This document shows positions 1-10,827 of a stretch of 64,000 nt of DNA, piece after piece (position 1 is the stretch's first letter; each line of letters opens with the position of its first letter). The notes beneath the pieces are model-generated. The model saw only the letters and a list, made by a program, of their open reading frames with translations. It ran no database searches and was not told the DNA's origin. A program made the position numbers and the translations under genes. Origin of the DNA: Chlorophyllum brunneum (lineage: Eukaryota > Basidiomycota > Agaricomycetes > Agaricales > Agaricaceae); contig OY756144.1 of assembly GCA_963576785.1 (NCBI GenBank), positions 310,001 through 374,000 of the forward strand, given 5' to 3'.

Positions 1-44
1 GTCAGTAAGTGATAGAATCATATGGAATGGATATAACTCAATAC

Positions 45-491
45 CTCGATGAACCTGCATCTAGTACCTTCGAGTATGTTTTCTCCCGTATCGTCAAGAT
101 CCCGGGATGTGGCGTTGAATTGTCCCTGGAGCTGTAAACCCAAAGCCCAGGCCGTCCGGCGATTGCTCGTAACACATATATCAATTGTTTGGAGACTTTG
201 CACGATACCCGCAGAGGACCTCGCCTTCTGACGAATCTCGCGTATTTTTTGGTAGAGTTTCCTCAGTGGATCCTGCGCATCTTCTAAGAGTCGTCCTGTG
301 CGTGGTGTGCTGTCGTCCATCATTCAATGGCGCATTTACAGAAGGCCAGCAGGAATTAACACTCACTGATTCTCGTCCTCGGCTCCAATGAAGGATTCAA
401 AAACTTTCTGTAAGGACTCCTGAAGGTCTGCCAAGGGACTTGTCTGGGTTGACTCGGCGAGCTGAGTATTCAATGAATCATTTGTAGCCAT
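45..491 (-). CDS. Family B protein, 5' part (B0), cut by window edge
   Basis: Two 5' exons of a family B gene can be traced: exon 1 at 491-367 and exon 2 at 309-45, followed by a GT donor at 44-43 (GTATTG) whose acceptor lies outside the window. The exon lengths (125 and 265 nt) and phases (2, then 0) match the intact paralogues B1 and B2; exon 2 has exactly the B2 length. The encoded residues are mostly helix-forming, as in the paralogues, with a short variable N-terminus. The gene starts 290 bp from A1 and points away from it, repeating the A/B head-to-head layout seen twice more in each palindrome arm. No function is recognised. Assignment to family B rests on exon structure, position and weak residue similarity. 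Confidence 0.6.
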
Positions 492-781
492 GTGAGGCAG
501 ATGATTGAATATTGAAAGTTCGCAGGGTTGTGGGGGATTGAAATGTTTATGCTGAGGTCGGGTCTGTAGCCTCTTTATACATTCCTGAACAACCGCGCCA
601 GCGCTGTAATGAGGTCGACTACAACAACATAAAGGTTGGATCAATGATCGCCGTGATCGGGGTGCTATCTTGATTACATAACAATGCGAGCTGGTTCGAT
701 GCAATGTTCAGCCGTTCCGGCTGTCAACGGCAGCACCTCGTTTGTTCTCGCTTTTCCTTGACGCACTTTCTGTCTGCCACC
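492..781. promoter_or_regulatory. Divergent intergenic promoter region of B0 and A1
   Basis: 290 bp between the two start codons. A TATAAAG sequence reads on the minus strand at 579-573, about 82 bp before the B0 start. No obvious TATA box was seen before A1. A shared promoter is inferred from the layout alone. Confidence 0.45.
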
Positions 782-1831
782 ATGACCGAGTCACAACCCA
801 TCGTGTGTGCTTTCCTCAGAGTAAGCCAGGAAACTTGACATACAAATGGTATGCTGACTTTGCTTAATGCATTAGCTGCCTCCTGAGCAACAACCATTCT
901 TTCGCATGAAAGAGCTGTCCTACGTGTTCCTGCAGAAACTCAATCACTTAAGCCTAGCCTTGGCTGTATCTGAGGACCCTCATACCCTCACAGAAGCCAA
1001 ACAGACTCTGCATGATCTGCGCGAAGTTGCTGGGGATCAATGCAATAATCTTGCAGCGGTCATGTATTTCGGCCTCAGATTCGCTAATAAATGTCTTGAA
1101 CTGCTGGGATCACTCATAAAAGGGGCCCCTGAGGAGGAGACTGTTCTCAACTTCACCGGTATTCACAGTAACGCTGGCTACGCGGCAGGCAAGATGGAGG
1201 AAACTCAGAAGGGAATGATTCAGTTTGGGCAGGAGGTTGGAAATGCTGTTCGTCGTATTACAACTACACTAAACGGCGGTGAGTCTCTACATTTTTCACC
1301 CGTCGCTGCTCAAAGCATATAATAGACAAGAAGAACCTCGAGATGTTTACGGCGGAGAACTCTCAGGCCGTCACTGACCTCCTCCAAGCTGTGGACGAAT
1401 GCAGTACGTTACTTCAACAGATTATCGACTACTATAGAGAGATGGAAGTGCTTTTCGCGGACCACGGGTTGATCAAATCCACCCCACCTTCGGAAGAAGA
1501 GATAAAATTCATGCAAGAGAGATGGAAGGCGTTTGCAAAAAGCGTAGCAGATATCAAAGGTGGTTTTGGCATTCTTCGGAGTCGGTTACTTGCAGGCCCG
1601 GATATCGGTACCTCCTATGACTCCCCGGATCCAAGAACAGCTCAAAGCACAACGTCTATGAATGCCCCTGGCCGGCCGGAAAACGAAGCGAGGCCGAAGG
1701 CCATTCTAGATGCGACTGCCTCGGGCACTACACCTCCCGATCCTTCTTCACCCAGAAAACCAAAATCCTCATTCTTTATATCGTCTTTGCATCGTCTTCT
1801 TTCTTGCCTAAGACTGAAGCAGATTGACTAG
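782..1831 (+). CDS. Family A helical protein A1 (three exons)
   Basis: Gene model: exons 782-820, 876-1278 and 1326-1831, giving about 315 residues. Both introns (55 and 47 nt) have GT-AG ends (GTAAGC..TTAG and GTGAGT..ATAG), and the 39 nt first exon is identical in length in every family A copy. The protein is predicted mostly alpha-helical: exon 2 gives a helical domain, exon 3 a Leu-rich heptad-like segment around ENSQAVTDLLQAVDEC, then a Pro/Ser/Thr-rich linker and a short hydrophobic-basic C-terminus (SSFFISSLHRLLSCLRLK). The same order of parts occurs in A2, A3 and A4. There is no signal peptide and no clear transmembrane segment. I do not recognise the family. Resemblance to helical two-component pore-forming proteins is an inference only. 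This copy appears intact and lies outside the palindrome. Confidence 0.72.
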
Positions 1832-2130
1832 AAGAGAGTTGGTTTTTGTGGAGTACAATTACATGAATATCTAATACCCTTTAGTACTGCGGAGTCATAT
1901 GTCGCTACGGTAGCCTTATTTGCCAGCCCACCCAGGTAGCAAGATTACTCTGATTCTTATATTTCCGTTAACCTCAAGTTGGCTGGAGGGTAGTAGTCCA
2001 ACCGAGTTCGGAGGTAAATACTGTCCGGCCGTAATCCGAGATACGGGCGTCAATTCAGATCGTGTATTGAGCTCGCCTTGCTCCAAAAGGACACCGCAGA
2101 CCGGACGGTGAGCTGTAGGTGAGCTAGTTC

Positions 2131-2760
2131 TTGTTCTGGAATATCAAGAAGGGTGTGTGGAGGGACGCTACCAACACTACTGCCCTATTTCATCCTAGCA
2201 AGATCTCCCCCAGATATGCTTCTTGTGGTCTGACAGCGTGTATCAGGATGCGAGATAATAGTTCTACATCGCGAAACAGGCTGATTGCGATGGTAGCTGA
2301 ACTTCCTGCTTTTGTTTTTTTTTTCGCCTTCTTCGCCATATTTGGTCCATTGAGATTCCGCACGCACAATCGTGTCACTGCTCAAACGTTCATATGGGAA
2401 GTTGTCCCACCCAGCCTCCTTGCCGCCAGCCTGGTTCCTGTGTCCTTCATTGTACTCCTCCTCCGTTCCGCGTTTAGCATTTTATTTTTCTCTTTACTTC
2501 CGCCAGCATCGAGCCGGTGGACCCCAGTGGACTACTGTTTGTGTTTCGCTCATTTCTCAACACCTACCCGATTTCGTCGCGTGGGGCCAGGTGCTTGCTA
2601 TTGAACAGGGGGAAGGGGCCTCAGCCACCAGGCGTTCATGAAACTAGATCCATTCCCTTGCTCCATCTCACGTCACATGAAGGTGTGTCCCCAGAAGCTG
2701 CTGATAATTGTACTGCCGCTGAGGTCTAGAAATTGATCAGAAATTCACGGACGTTCAAGT
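2131..2760 (+). repeat. Module M1, downstream companion of family A genes (copy 1)
   Basis: A roughly 600 bp block that recurs 3' of nearly every family A copy: 16,513-17,200 (+), 29,253-29,960 (+), 19,377-20,060 (-), about 24,617-25,335 (-), 33,795-34,330 (-) and the mirror positions. Shared landmarks are a TTGCGATGGTAGCT-like stretch, a GTGGACC-rich stretch and a TTCAACACCTACCCG-like stretch. ORFs across it are not conserved between copies, so I treat it as a non-coding or decayed repeat. It may hold remains of a gene or a conserved 3' flank. Confidence 0.65.
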
Positions 2761-3500
2761 TCGAGTTAATCGCCAGACAAAAACCGATGGCCGCCGCCGT
2801 GGTGATATCCTGAGTACGAGCTCTGGAAGAAAAAAAAAAATGTCGAGCCCCGAGGGTGGTGTGTCCCCCAGCGATCAAGCTCAAGGCGCGCACCGTTTTG
2901 ACTCACGCCTAGAGTTCGGGCCCGGGTGCGCAAATTGGTGAAGAATGTGGTAGAAAACTTGGTTTAGATGTACAAGAGAGTGTTGGATAGGACTTCGTCG
3001 GTAGGCCTCCAGCCACGTCCCCATTTCTATGGCCTAATAGGTCCCACTGTCCTCAGAAGTAAGATCGCGGTGGTCGCTTAGACCTCGTCGCTCTCCTCGC
3101 TCGTCGTCTGCCTATATCGCAGAAACTTCCCCCGCCGAAGAATCTGGAAGGCTTTTGTATGAGTCGCTGGCGAGCCTCAGGCCCTGGTTAGGGTATCGGT
3201 TCTGCATTTAAGCATTCCATATCCGGAGGCAGGTTTCACCCTAAGCCCGTTGGTAGCGGGAGACTTATCGTGCTAGTAACTAAGCATCTCGAACCATACT
3301 AAGCTCAGGATACAAAACCAGTAAAATCGGGGAAGAAAAGCAGGATTCTATTTAGCTACGTCGAATCATGTCAGACAAAACATGGAGTGTGTGAGCAAAT
3401 ATCTCAGGTGCGTATTGGATTCTTCACCCACGGAAAAATGTGCTAACGGCTCAGTTTAAGCAAACTGCGGGTACTCAGAGTACCAGTGCTGGACTACCAG
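2761..3500. repeat. U1 segment without recognisable gene
   Basis: No supported gene. Parts of about 2,880-3,500 are clearly similar in reverse complement to the right-arm segment near 56,000-56,660, which is missing from the left arm. Examples are the CAGTAAAATCGGGGAAGAAA stretch at about 3,319 and the TTTCACCCTAAGC stretch at about 3,234. This makes it part of the ancestral repeat unit. Confidence 0.5.
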
Positions 3501-3539
3501 CGCTAAATATAATGGCAGTTGAGGAAAGCACTACGATGT

Positions 3540-3877
3540 GCGACAACATCACGTCACAATAGCCAGGACATTACGGTACACAACGACGTTCATAATCTAT
3601 TAGCAATGGCAGCCTTTGTCGCGGCCATAGCGAGAGGGGTCTCGAGAAAACAGTGCGAATGGGGGGCACGATGCACCTCTCCTTCCTCTCGTGAAGGGGC
3701 CGCAGCAACTTGAACCCCATTTTTTACGGATTCACCTCCCCCACCACCGATGAATGTTCTACGAACTCTCAACCCTTTTGGCGTTCTCTTCGGAGAATCC
3801 TACTCCTTTTGTCGTTTGATCATTCCCTCTATTGCTTCAATACCTTATTCATAATTTTCGGAAGGCTCCTAGCGTAT
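3540..3877. repeat. U1 segment shared with U3 (left flank of gypsy insertion)
   Basis: Closely similar to 30,031-30,338 (U3) and its mirror, starting at the CACGTCACAATAGCCAG motif and running to CTCCTAGCGTAT. The gypsy element is inserted at its end. A more distant version lies near 55,680-55,990. Minus-strand open frames here are short and broken; they may be the last part of the degenerate unit gene described at 11,603. Confidence 0.6.
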
Positions 3878-4631
3878 TGTAGAACGAGGGTATGGGCTGG
3901 TGAGCGAACGCTTTAACGAGCGCGGCCGAATCCAACAACCGCTTTGCTTCCAACCAAAAGGAGTCGATTAGCGGTACAGAGCGTCGAAGATTTGAGAGGA
4001 ATTGACCAGGAAATGGTTGAGAAAAACGGTGATCAAGTTTGGGTAATTAATGGAGTTGAGATAGATAAGAGACAAAGTGGCTTTGGGAATCTGAGGGGAT
4101 TTAGATACTCATTCGTATTTTTCTGCCTTCCCCTATCGAAGACATACTACTTATATACATACATGAATATGGCCCAGTTTTAGAAGTGTGAAAGAAATAT
4201 GCCAAGATACATTTTAATGAAGTAATCAGACCGAAAAATGGGAAGAAAAATGAAGGTAATCATCTATGGACAAGGTGTAGAACAATAGGGGACCAGGTAC
4301 AAATGGATTGATAATGTTTTTATACTATAAAGGTAGGAGGGAGAAGAGAGAAGATAGGAAGAGGTTAGGCAGAATACATTATTTATTTGGGACTTTCTCC
4401 AGATGATCATCTACAGTGTAGACCTACAATTGGACTTAAAGGGGATAGCTTACAGTTATGAAATAGAAATGGAGGAGGCATAGAAATGGGGAAGAGGGAC
4501 AGAAGACTTGACTTTGGGATGTTTATGATGATGCCCCGACCCAGTGATGGGTGCTCCGAGATTTTTGATCCGAAAAGACTCCCTTGGAGATGACATGAGA
4601 GTTCAGCAGTAGCCAAACGTCACTCTCCACA
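3878..4631 (-). repeat. 3' LTR of the gypsy element
   Basis: 754 bp, same length as the partner at 10,845-11,598. Differences from the partner are almost all CG to TG or CA changes. A 79-residue ORF inside it (3,944-4,183) recurs only because the LTR is repeated. Confidence 0.92.
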
Positions 4632-4663
4632 TCTCCTAGGTACTTTGAATACTGACCTCCTGG

Positions 4664-7600
4664 TCAGTGGGCATCATAGATGGTTGAAAAAAAGCGAGCC
4701 ATATGGTTGAGCTCTCTATTTTCGATGTCGAGGGGGGGGGAAAGTGGTATTGGGTCATATGTGAGCTTGTCTAGGGCTTCTGGGGTCGCGTCGGTCAATT
4801 TTGTGACTGGGATAGCTCGTAGGTCTCGTGGATAGTAGGGAACGAGTCGAAAGGCTGCAAAACGAAGTTTTGAAATTGATCCGTCAAGTTCTGTAAGGAT
4901 ATACGATCCTCCTGGTGTTCTTTTGAGTACCACTAATGGTCCGAAGAATCTGGGCTTGGTTTTGCTGCCTACATCATTGTCATAGCGTGAATTTCGAACT
5001 AGGACAAGAGAACCTGGTGAGAAGTTAAAATCCTTGATTTTGTTTGAATACTTCTCATTAAAATGGCGGATGGAATCGTATCGAGCTTTGAGAACAAGTT
5101 CCTTGACTTTTGCTAGGTCCTGGGGTCGTTTCTGAAGCTGGGTGGCTCGGATTGCAATGAGGTCGGTAGTGGAAAGTGGTTTAGTGAGTGCTGGTGCCAG
5201 ATATGTTGCTTCAGCCAGATCAAATGGAAGGAGGGGCTCAAGTCCATGGGCAAGGTAGTAGGGGGAGTATCCAGTCGATTTTTGGATTGAAATTCGTTCT
5301 GCCCAAAATACAGATGGAGCGACCATTGTCCAGCGATGTTCTTCCCCTCCTGCAGCCTTTACTAGTGCTTCTCTGACGTCAAAATGTCTCCGCTCTACTG
5401 GACCATTTGCTCGAGAGTTATAGGGTGATATGCAAATGTGATTGATCTTGTATCGAGCTGAAAGGAATTCCGCAGCTTGTATGAAGGCTGGACCATTATC
5501 CGTCACTATTTCTTCGATTGCACCCCACCTACAGAGTATTTCTTCAAAAATAAATGTCCCAAGCATTCGAGCATTCTCCAAGCGAAGCATCCTCCATTCT
5601 GGGTAGGAGGAGAGTGAACAGCGAGCATGTACAATGTACCTGTAGCCATTTGACTTGGGCATGAACATAGTATCGATATAGACTGTTCGGAAGAGTGTGA
5701 GAGGTGTGGGGACAGTTGGGGGAATGTAGAAGTTATGCAGGAGACGTGTTTGGCATTCATGACAAGTCTTGATGAACCAGCGAATGTCTTGTTCGAGTTG
5801 GGGCCACCAAAATCGCTCAAGAAGTCGAATACGGACTGTGAATATACCCTTATGACCCATTTCATCATGTGCCTGCCGTATGAGCTCGTATCGATGGTTT
5901 TCGGGCACCACAAGCTTGTGCTTCATCTTGGGATCCTTCCTCCAAAGTTTTCCATCTCTAACAAAAAAACCAGCTGCATATCGAACAAATTGCTTGAAGG
6001 CATTGTCAGAAAGGTCTTGGGGTCGTCTAGGATCAATAAGGAATGCTTGGACTTGTTCCAGCTCGAGATCGCATCGTCTTGCTTTGTCTGATCGAGGAAT
6101 GGTTGGAGGAGATGTTAGAGATGAGTCTGAGGGCGCGTTTGCAAGGATTTCAATGGGAGCGATGCTGGAAACATTGGAGGTGGTTATTAGACGTCCCAGG
6201 GAGTGTACTGCTGCTTGGACTGGTGCGATTTCATTCAGGATTTTGATAGCAAATGTGTTGGAGGTCCAGGTCCACCAGGAGTCCTCCAGTGAATCGTTTG
6301 GGAACGTATAGGAAAGATGTGGTTGGAAATGCGAGAGGGAGAAGCCATTGGATGTGTCTATCCACTCCTCATAATCGTCATCAATTTCAGGGTCTTCTGG
6401 AGCTTGTGGTCGTCGTGATAGGCCATCTGGACCATGTTCTTTGCCTGGGATATGCCTGAGATGAAAGTCAAAGAGTAATATCGCTGAAATCCAGCGATTG
6501 ACAGCCGCGGATGGTTGGATATCAGGGTTATTGATCATACCCTTGATATACTTCGCATCTACCTCAACCACCAAGTTCTCTACCCCAATAATCCAAATCC
6601 TAACATCCTTCAGTGCTCTAAACAGCCCAAATAACTCCAATTTCGCTTGTGAGTACCGAGATTCACATTCATTGAGTGTTATTGACCCAAATCTTGAGGG
6701 ATATCGTCGATTATCATCTCCTAATTGCTGTAGGATGTAGCCAACTGCGATTTGTGAGGTATCAACACCTAGGATGACCTCGTTGTTGCTGGAGTAGTCC
6801 AAGGCCCGAATACATGGTGAGTTTCTTGCTAGGTCCTTCAAGACATTCATAGCTGCTTGTTCTTCCTCCCCAAAGCAAAATTCTACCCCTTTCTTCGTCA
6901 GTCTAACCAGTGGTCTTGAAATAGCAGCAAAATTTCGGATAAAAATGCGGATAGTCCCCAGGGTGCCAAGGAACCCTCGTACTTCAGTAAGGTTGGAACA
7001 GAGAGGCCAATTAACGATTTTCTGGACTCTTGAAGTGTCTGGAAGTCGTCCTTCATAGGTACAAAGATGGCCAACAACCATTGCTGAGGGCATACAGATG
7101 CGAGACTTGGGTCCTGAGAATGTTCCACCAGCATGCTTGATGCGCTGAATGATCCGGTTCGCATTCTGGAGGTGTTCCCATACAAATCGACGAATTTTCG
7201 GATTTTCGGGGATAGTTTCGAAGCCATCTACTGTTTCATATCGTGTTTGTGGTCCTTTGACTGGGACATCATCAACAAAAGGTACAGCAATGTTAGGGAT
7301 TTCGTCTTGAAGGAGGAATGTGAGATCTCCATGCTGGATTTGCATGGAGTTGGTGTAGCCCATAGGAATGGATGTGAGTCGAAGCGTTCCAAGAGGGGTT
7401 TGGAAAGTAGTTAGGTCACGAGATTCTGAGGCGAGAGCACGCTGATCAAAGCCTACAAATAAATCAAATATTCCGTAGCAGCCCCGACCACCAAATGACT
7501 CAGCATATTGCTCAATGATAGGAGGAACTCCAGAGTCTTTAATAGTGACTGCATTCAGGGGTTGGAGATCATGAACGAGACGGAGTGATTTTCCATCTTT

Positions 7601-8311
7601 CTTGAGCACACAAAACCATCGAGACCGGTAAGATGAGCTTGATGGTTCGTAAACTCCAGCCATAATCTTGGCTTTGATTATATCGACTACTTGATGAAAG
7701 ATACCAGGTGGAATAGGAATGTTTCGGATGACCCAGGGGACATGTTCTATTGTTGGGATAGTAATTGGGTCAAAGTATTCACTTGAGAACTTCCCCTTCT
7801 CATCTTCTGTCCAGGCAAAACCGAGTTCTTGAATTTTGATGAGGTGGTGGACCAATTTCTCTTCCTCAGGCCATAAGAAGCCATCGGGGTTGATGTTCAT
7901 AGATTCCATGCGGTCACTAGTGTAGCGAGAGCCTGGAACAAAGTCAGGTGGGTGTGTAGGAAGGGTTGGTATTGTTTCGAGGGGGTTGCAAGGGATACGG
8001 CGGACAATTCGGAAGTTTTCAGGGAGTGTAGTGGCAACAGGCTTGATTCGGTTGGCAACCTTCTTATAGGCATAGCTTGATACTTCAGATGTTCGGACAT
8101 AGTGTACAAGATCAGGAATTGAAACTTCATATATTTCTCGAGGCTGGTGGATGGGATTGAATGGTGCTGAGGTGAAGACAAGAGGCGAAATCATGGAACA
8201 GGATAGGCGAGGACCCGAAAAGGAAGGTGGCTGACATAATTGGATTGGTGGCTGTGATGACAATGGTAGGATGTCTCCTCGGTTGTGTAGGACCGAATCA
8301 TCGATATTCAA
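4664..8311 (-). CDS. pol: Gypsy pol: reverse transcriptase, RNase H, integrase
   Basis: 1,215 residues. The reverse transcriptase spans roughly residues 190-400, with conserved LKKDGKSLRLVHDLQPLN and the catalytic FVDD box near residue 344 (F in place of the usual Y). RNase H follows, with VDTSQIAVGYIL near residue 514. The integrase has an HHCC zinc-binding region (HDEMGHKG..CHEC) and a DDE triad visible as VYIDT (about 877), TDNGP (about 937) and GPVERR (about 969). A GPY/F-like stretch with KPRFFGPLVV lies near the C-terminus. The start codon overlaps the protease stop as ATGA (8,311-8,308), so expression probably relies on termination-reinitiation or an equivalent mechanism. No stop or frameshift interrupts it. 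Confidence 0.92.
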   Translation of the reverse strand: MNIDDSVLHNRGDILPLSSQPPIQLCQPPSFSGPRLSCSMISPLVFTSAPFNPIHQPREIYEVSIPDLVHYVRTSEVSSYAYKKVANRIKPVATTLPENFRIVRRIPCNPLETIPTLPTHPPDFVPGSRYTSDRMESMNINPDGFLWPEEEKLVHHLIKIQELGFAWTEDEKGKFSSEYFDPITIPTIEHVPWVIRNIPIPPGIFHQVVDIIKAKIMAGVYEPSSSSYRSRWFCVLKKDGKSLRLVHDLQPLNAVTIKDSGVPPIIEQYAESFGGRGCYGIFDLFVGFDQRALASESRDLTTFQTPLGTLRLTSIPMGYTNSMQIQHGDLTFLLQDEIPNIAVPFVDDVPVKGPQTRYETVDGFETIPENPKIRRFVWEHLQNANRIIQRIKHAGGTFSGPKSRICMPSAMVVGHLCTYEGRLPDTSRVQKIVNWPLCSNLTEVRGFLGTLGTIRIFIRNFAAISRPLVRLTKKGVEFCFGEEEQAAMNVLKDLARNSPCIRALDYSSNNEVILGVDTSQIAVGYILQQLGDDNRRYPSRFGSITLNECESRYSQAKLELFGLFRALKDVRIWIIGVENLVVEVDAKYIKGMINNPDIQPSAAVNRWISAILLFDFHLRHIPGKEHGPDGLSRRPQAPEDPEIDDDYEEWIDTSNGFSLSHFQPHLSYTFPNDSLEDSWWTWTSNTFAIKILNEIAPVQAAVHSLGRLITTSNVSSIAPIEILANAPSDSSLTSPPTIPRSDKARRCDLELEQVQAFLIDPRRPQDLSDNAFKQFVRYAAGFFVRDGKLWRKDPKMKHKLVVPENHRYELIRQAHDEMGHKGIFTVRIRLLERFWWPQLEQDIRWFIKTCHECQTRLLHNFYIPPTVPTPLTLFRTVYIDTMFMPKSNGYRYIVHARCSLSSYPEWRMLRLENARMLGTFIFEEILCRWGAIEEIVTDNGPAFIQAAEFLSARYKINHICISPYNSRANGPVERRHFDVREALVKAAGGEEHRWTMVAPSVFWAERISIQKSTGYSPYYLAHGLEPLLPFDLAEATYLAPALTKPLSTTDLIAIRATQLQKRPQDLAKVKELVLKARYDSIRHFNEKYSNKIKDFNFSPGSLVLVRNSRYDNDVGSKTKPRFFGPLVVLKRTPGGSYILTELDGSISKLRFAAFRLVPYYPRDLRAIPVTKLTDATPEALDKLTYDPIPLSPPLDIENRELNHMARFFSTIYDAH

Positions 8312-9441
8312 AAACCCGCACCTGGCTGGACTGCAGACCGGACTCGTACCATGGTTGGAATGGTGAGTAGTTCCTTTGTGTTTGGGTCTAAGAGTGTAAT
8401 ATCTGAATCCCCATTGCTGTAGTGGCGTGTTTTAGACTGGGTGAGAGTCATAAATGGACGTCCAAGAAGCATTTCGTATGGCGCATTTTCGAACACCTGG
8501 ACCTGGAGATAGAAGATATTGCTGCCAATACGAACAGGGAGGTCTCGAAGGAGTCCCAGAGTCATTTCCTTCGTCGAATTTGCAGATTCCATCAACATGT
8601 TCTGCTCTTTTAGCAGAGGTAGGCCTAATTTCTCCCATATGTCTCGTCGAATCCCTATAATTTGCGAACCTTCATCCAGTATAGCATCTACTATCATCTT
8701 TCCATCAAGCTCAAGAGGTATGGTGCGCAGTTCTTCGACATTATTTGCAACAATGATTGGATTAGATGGTGATGAGAGATGGTGATGAAGCAAGGATAGA
8801 GAAGGATGTTGGGTCTCGGATTGGCCTTGTTCGAGCATAGAGGATGTTGCTAGTGCTCCAGTTGGCACTCGGTGAGTAGTTACTTGCTCCTTGATATGTT
8901 TTCTGACATCCGGAGCGATGGCATAGAGTTCCCTTTGGGTGAGAGTGACTGTTCCATCTAGGCTTCGTTGTATGACCTGCTGGACTGCTTTAGGGTCTTC
9001 AATTGGTGAAGAAAATCGATACTGGGTTTGCTGTGAAGCAGGGTGGGTAGAAGAGGTGTTAGAAGGGATGGGTTTGGAGACTGGTATCATTTGGGTAGAT
9101 GGGTGAGCTGGAGGGCCAACAGGATTGTTCTGGGAGGTGTTTGGAGGCCTAGGGGCTCTTCCTGCAGTGCCTGGTGAGTTCTTTGGCTTTCCTCCATTCC
9201 CAATACGTTTTCTAATCTCCTCTTGACGTTTGAGAGCTGCTAGAGCGACCGCTTCGAGCCTGACAATCTCCTCTTCATCCTGGGAGCTGGGAAAGGTGGA
9301 ATATGGCATGGCTGAAGTGTTAGGAACACTGTTGTTACTTGGAGCAAGCTGGTGCGATTGAGATACCTCCAGGATGTTGGCTTGGGCATGAGTAATTGGT
9401 GGTGAGTGCAATTTATGCCAGTTATCAATTCGTTCCATCAT
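8308..9441 (-). CDS. Gypsy protease ORF
   Basis: 377 residues between gag and pol. The N-terminal half is Pro/Ser/Gln-rich and probably disordered. The C-terminal half is a retropepsin-like domain with ILDEGSQIIGI as the likely catalytic loop (D-E-G-S rather than the common D-T/S-G) and a downstream EMLLGRPF strand typical of the fold. The start lies 3 bp after the gag stop (9,445-9,447), and the stop overlaps the pol start. This three-ORF layout differs from the usual gag-pol frameshift. Protease activity is inferred from the motif and the position. Confidence 0.8.
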   Translation of the reverse strand: MMERIDNWHKLHSPPITHAQANILEVSQSHQLAPSNNSVPNTSAMPYSTFPSSQDEEEIVRLEAVALAALKRQEEIRKRIGNGGKPKNSPGTAGRAPRPPNTSQNNPVGPPAHPSTQMIPVSKPIPSNTSSTHPASQQTQYRFSSPIEDPKAVQQVIQRSLDGTVTLTQRELYAIAPDVRKHIKEQVTTHRVPTGALATSSMLEQGQSETQHPSLSLLHHHLSSPSNPIIVANNVEELRTIPLELDGKMIVDAILDEGSQIIGIRRDIWEKLGLPLLKEQNMLMESANSTKEMTLGLLRDLPVRIGSNIFYLQVQVFENAPYEMLLGRPFMTLTQSKTRHYSNGDSDITLLDPNTKELLTIPTMVRVRSAVQPGAGF

Positions 9442-9444
9442 ATT

Positions 9445-10656
9445 TCATCCAGGCGCAATCTGGGGGGATACTGGGGTACTGTTAGGCATACAGATCCGGT
9501 TTGTAGTGTCCCGGATGCATAAACCTCGTTGAATATATTCATCCAACTTCGGACAGTGCCTAAACATATGATTTGGGTCTGAGCAGAACCCACAGGGCCA
9601 TCCAGTGCGTTGTTGTTGAGTATTTTGCTGGGGAGGTGGTTGGTATGAAGGTTGGAATGTATTGGTACGTGGATTGGTGAGTTTTCCTGCCAAGCAATTG
9701 AGAAATGCATCTGATGTCAAGATTTGTTCAATCGAAGACATATCAAATGTTTCCCGAGGTGATGGAGTGAATGTAGCTATGGGAGCAGGTGGGATTTGAG
9801 GAGGAGGATAGAGAGAGGGTGTAGATAAGGCAAGAACATTTCCTCTTGTTCGTCCATCCAGTAGAAATCGAGCTGCTTCCTCTATGACTGAAATATCCCA
9901 AGGTTCATCAAGGGGATGAAGTGGGTCCTGAAGACAAAGCTGGGTATGAAGCTGGTTGCAAAAATCAATGTGGAACCCATTGATGAAGAGTTTATTGCGC
10001 TCCCGATGTGATATCAAAAGACAGTGCAATAACCAGCCAGCTCGGGCCAAGAATTCTCGATAATAGGTCCCAAACTGGAATCGGTCTCGCATGGGGATAG
10101 CTGCATTGCGCTCGACAAAGATTTCGAGGTCGGTTACAGTATAAAGTGAGTCGTCCTCTGCTCCTGGATATATTCCCATAATTTCTCTCTTAAATCGGTC
10201 CCAATCATCTCCTGTGGCTCCTGGACGGCTTCTCCAGGCTTCATAGTCAGACTGATCAAGATAACGAAGTGTCTGAGCAATTTGTTCACGAGGTCCAATG
10301 CCACAATCTCGAGCTATTACCTCAATATCCTCGAAGAACCTCCTAAGTGAACGAGGGTTTCCATCAAACTTTGGGGCATTCCTATCATAACGTGAAGGCA
10401 TATGACGAGGCTGGTTGTATTGATTGATGATATATGGAGGGTTCTGAGGTGGATTAGGGGGGTGAGGTGGCTGTCCGAGTGGATTCGGACCAGGGAATTG
10501 AGCTGGGATAAAGCCTGGTGGATGGTTTCCTTCTCCAGGTGGGAAATGTTGAGCTTGGTAGGGGGGAAGACCAAAGACGGCTCCTGGGTTGTCTCCAGCT
10601 GGTTGGGGGTCATTGTTCTGAGGTACGTTTGGACTTGGCTCATTCTGGTCAGCCAT
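9445..10656 (-). CDS. gag: Gypsy gag (capsid and nucleocapsid)
   Basis: 403 residues. A Pro/Asn/Gln-rich N-terminus precedes a capsid-like helical domain (residues about 95-270, with PKFDGNPRSLRRFFED and a helix-rich stretch). A zinc knuckle of C-x2-C-x4-H-x4-C type (CGFCSDPNHMFRHC) lies near residue 360. It is the first ORF after the 5' LTR, as expected. The zinc knuckle supports nucleic-acid binding and the capsid part supports particle assembly. The frame is intact. Confidence 0.88.
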   Translation of the reverse strand: MADQNEPSPNVPQNNDPQPAGDNPGAVFGLPPYQAQHFPPGEGNHPPGFIPAQFPGPNPLGQPPHPPNPPQNPPYIINQYNQPRHMPSRYDRNAPKFDGNPRSLRRFFEDIEVIARDCGIGPREQIAQTLRYLDQSDYEAWRSRPGATGDDWDRFKREIMGIYPGAEDDSLYTVTDLEIFVERNAAIPMRDRFQFGTYYREFLARAGWLLHCLLISHRERNKLFINGFHIDFCNQLHTQLCLQDPLHPLDEPWDISVIEEAARFLLDGRTRGNVLALSTPSLYPPPQIPPAPIATFTPSPRETFDMSSIEQILTSDAFLNCLAGKLTNPRTNTFQPSYQPPPQQNTQQQRTGWPCGFCSDPNHMFRHCPKLDEYIQRGLCIRDTTNRICMPNSTPVSPQIAPG

Positions 10657-10827
10657 GTGGTGATTGGTATAGGAGAGGATGTTGGATTGGGAGGTGATAT
10701 ATGGGTAGGTGGAAATGTTTTTGTTGGAGGTCAGAGGGGGTGTTAGAAATGTTGTTTAGGAGTAGGGTTGCCTGTTGGGTGATGCTCGAGAGAGTACCAG
10801 ATGACAATTTCGGTTTTTTGAAGCCCC

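Noticed and set aside
3944..4183. Conserved 79-codon ORF found four or more times
   Set aside because: It lies wholly inside the gypsy LTR; its conservation reflects LTR repetition, and one copy (10,938 start) has lost the first ATG.
5188..7414. Plus-strand ORFs of up to 143 codons across the gypsy pol
   Set aside because: Shadow frames of the intact minus-strand pol gene.
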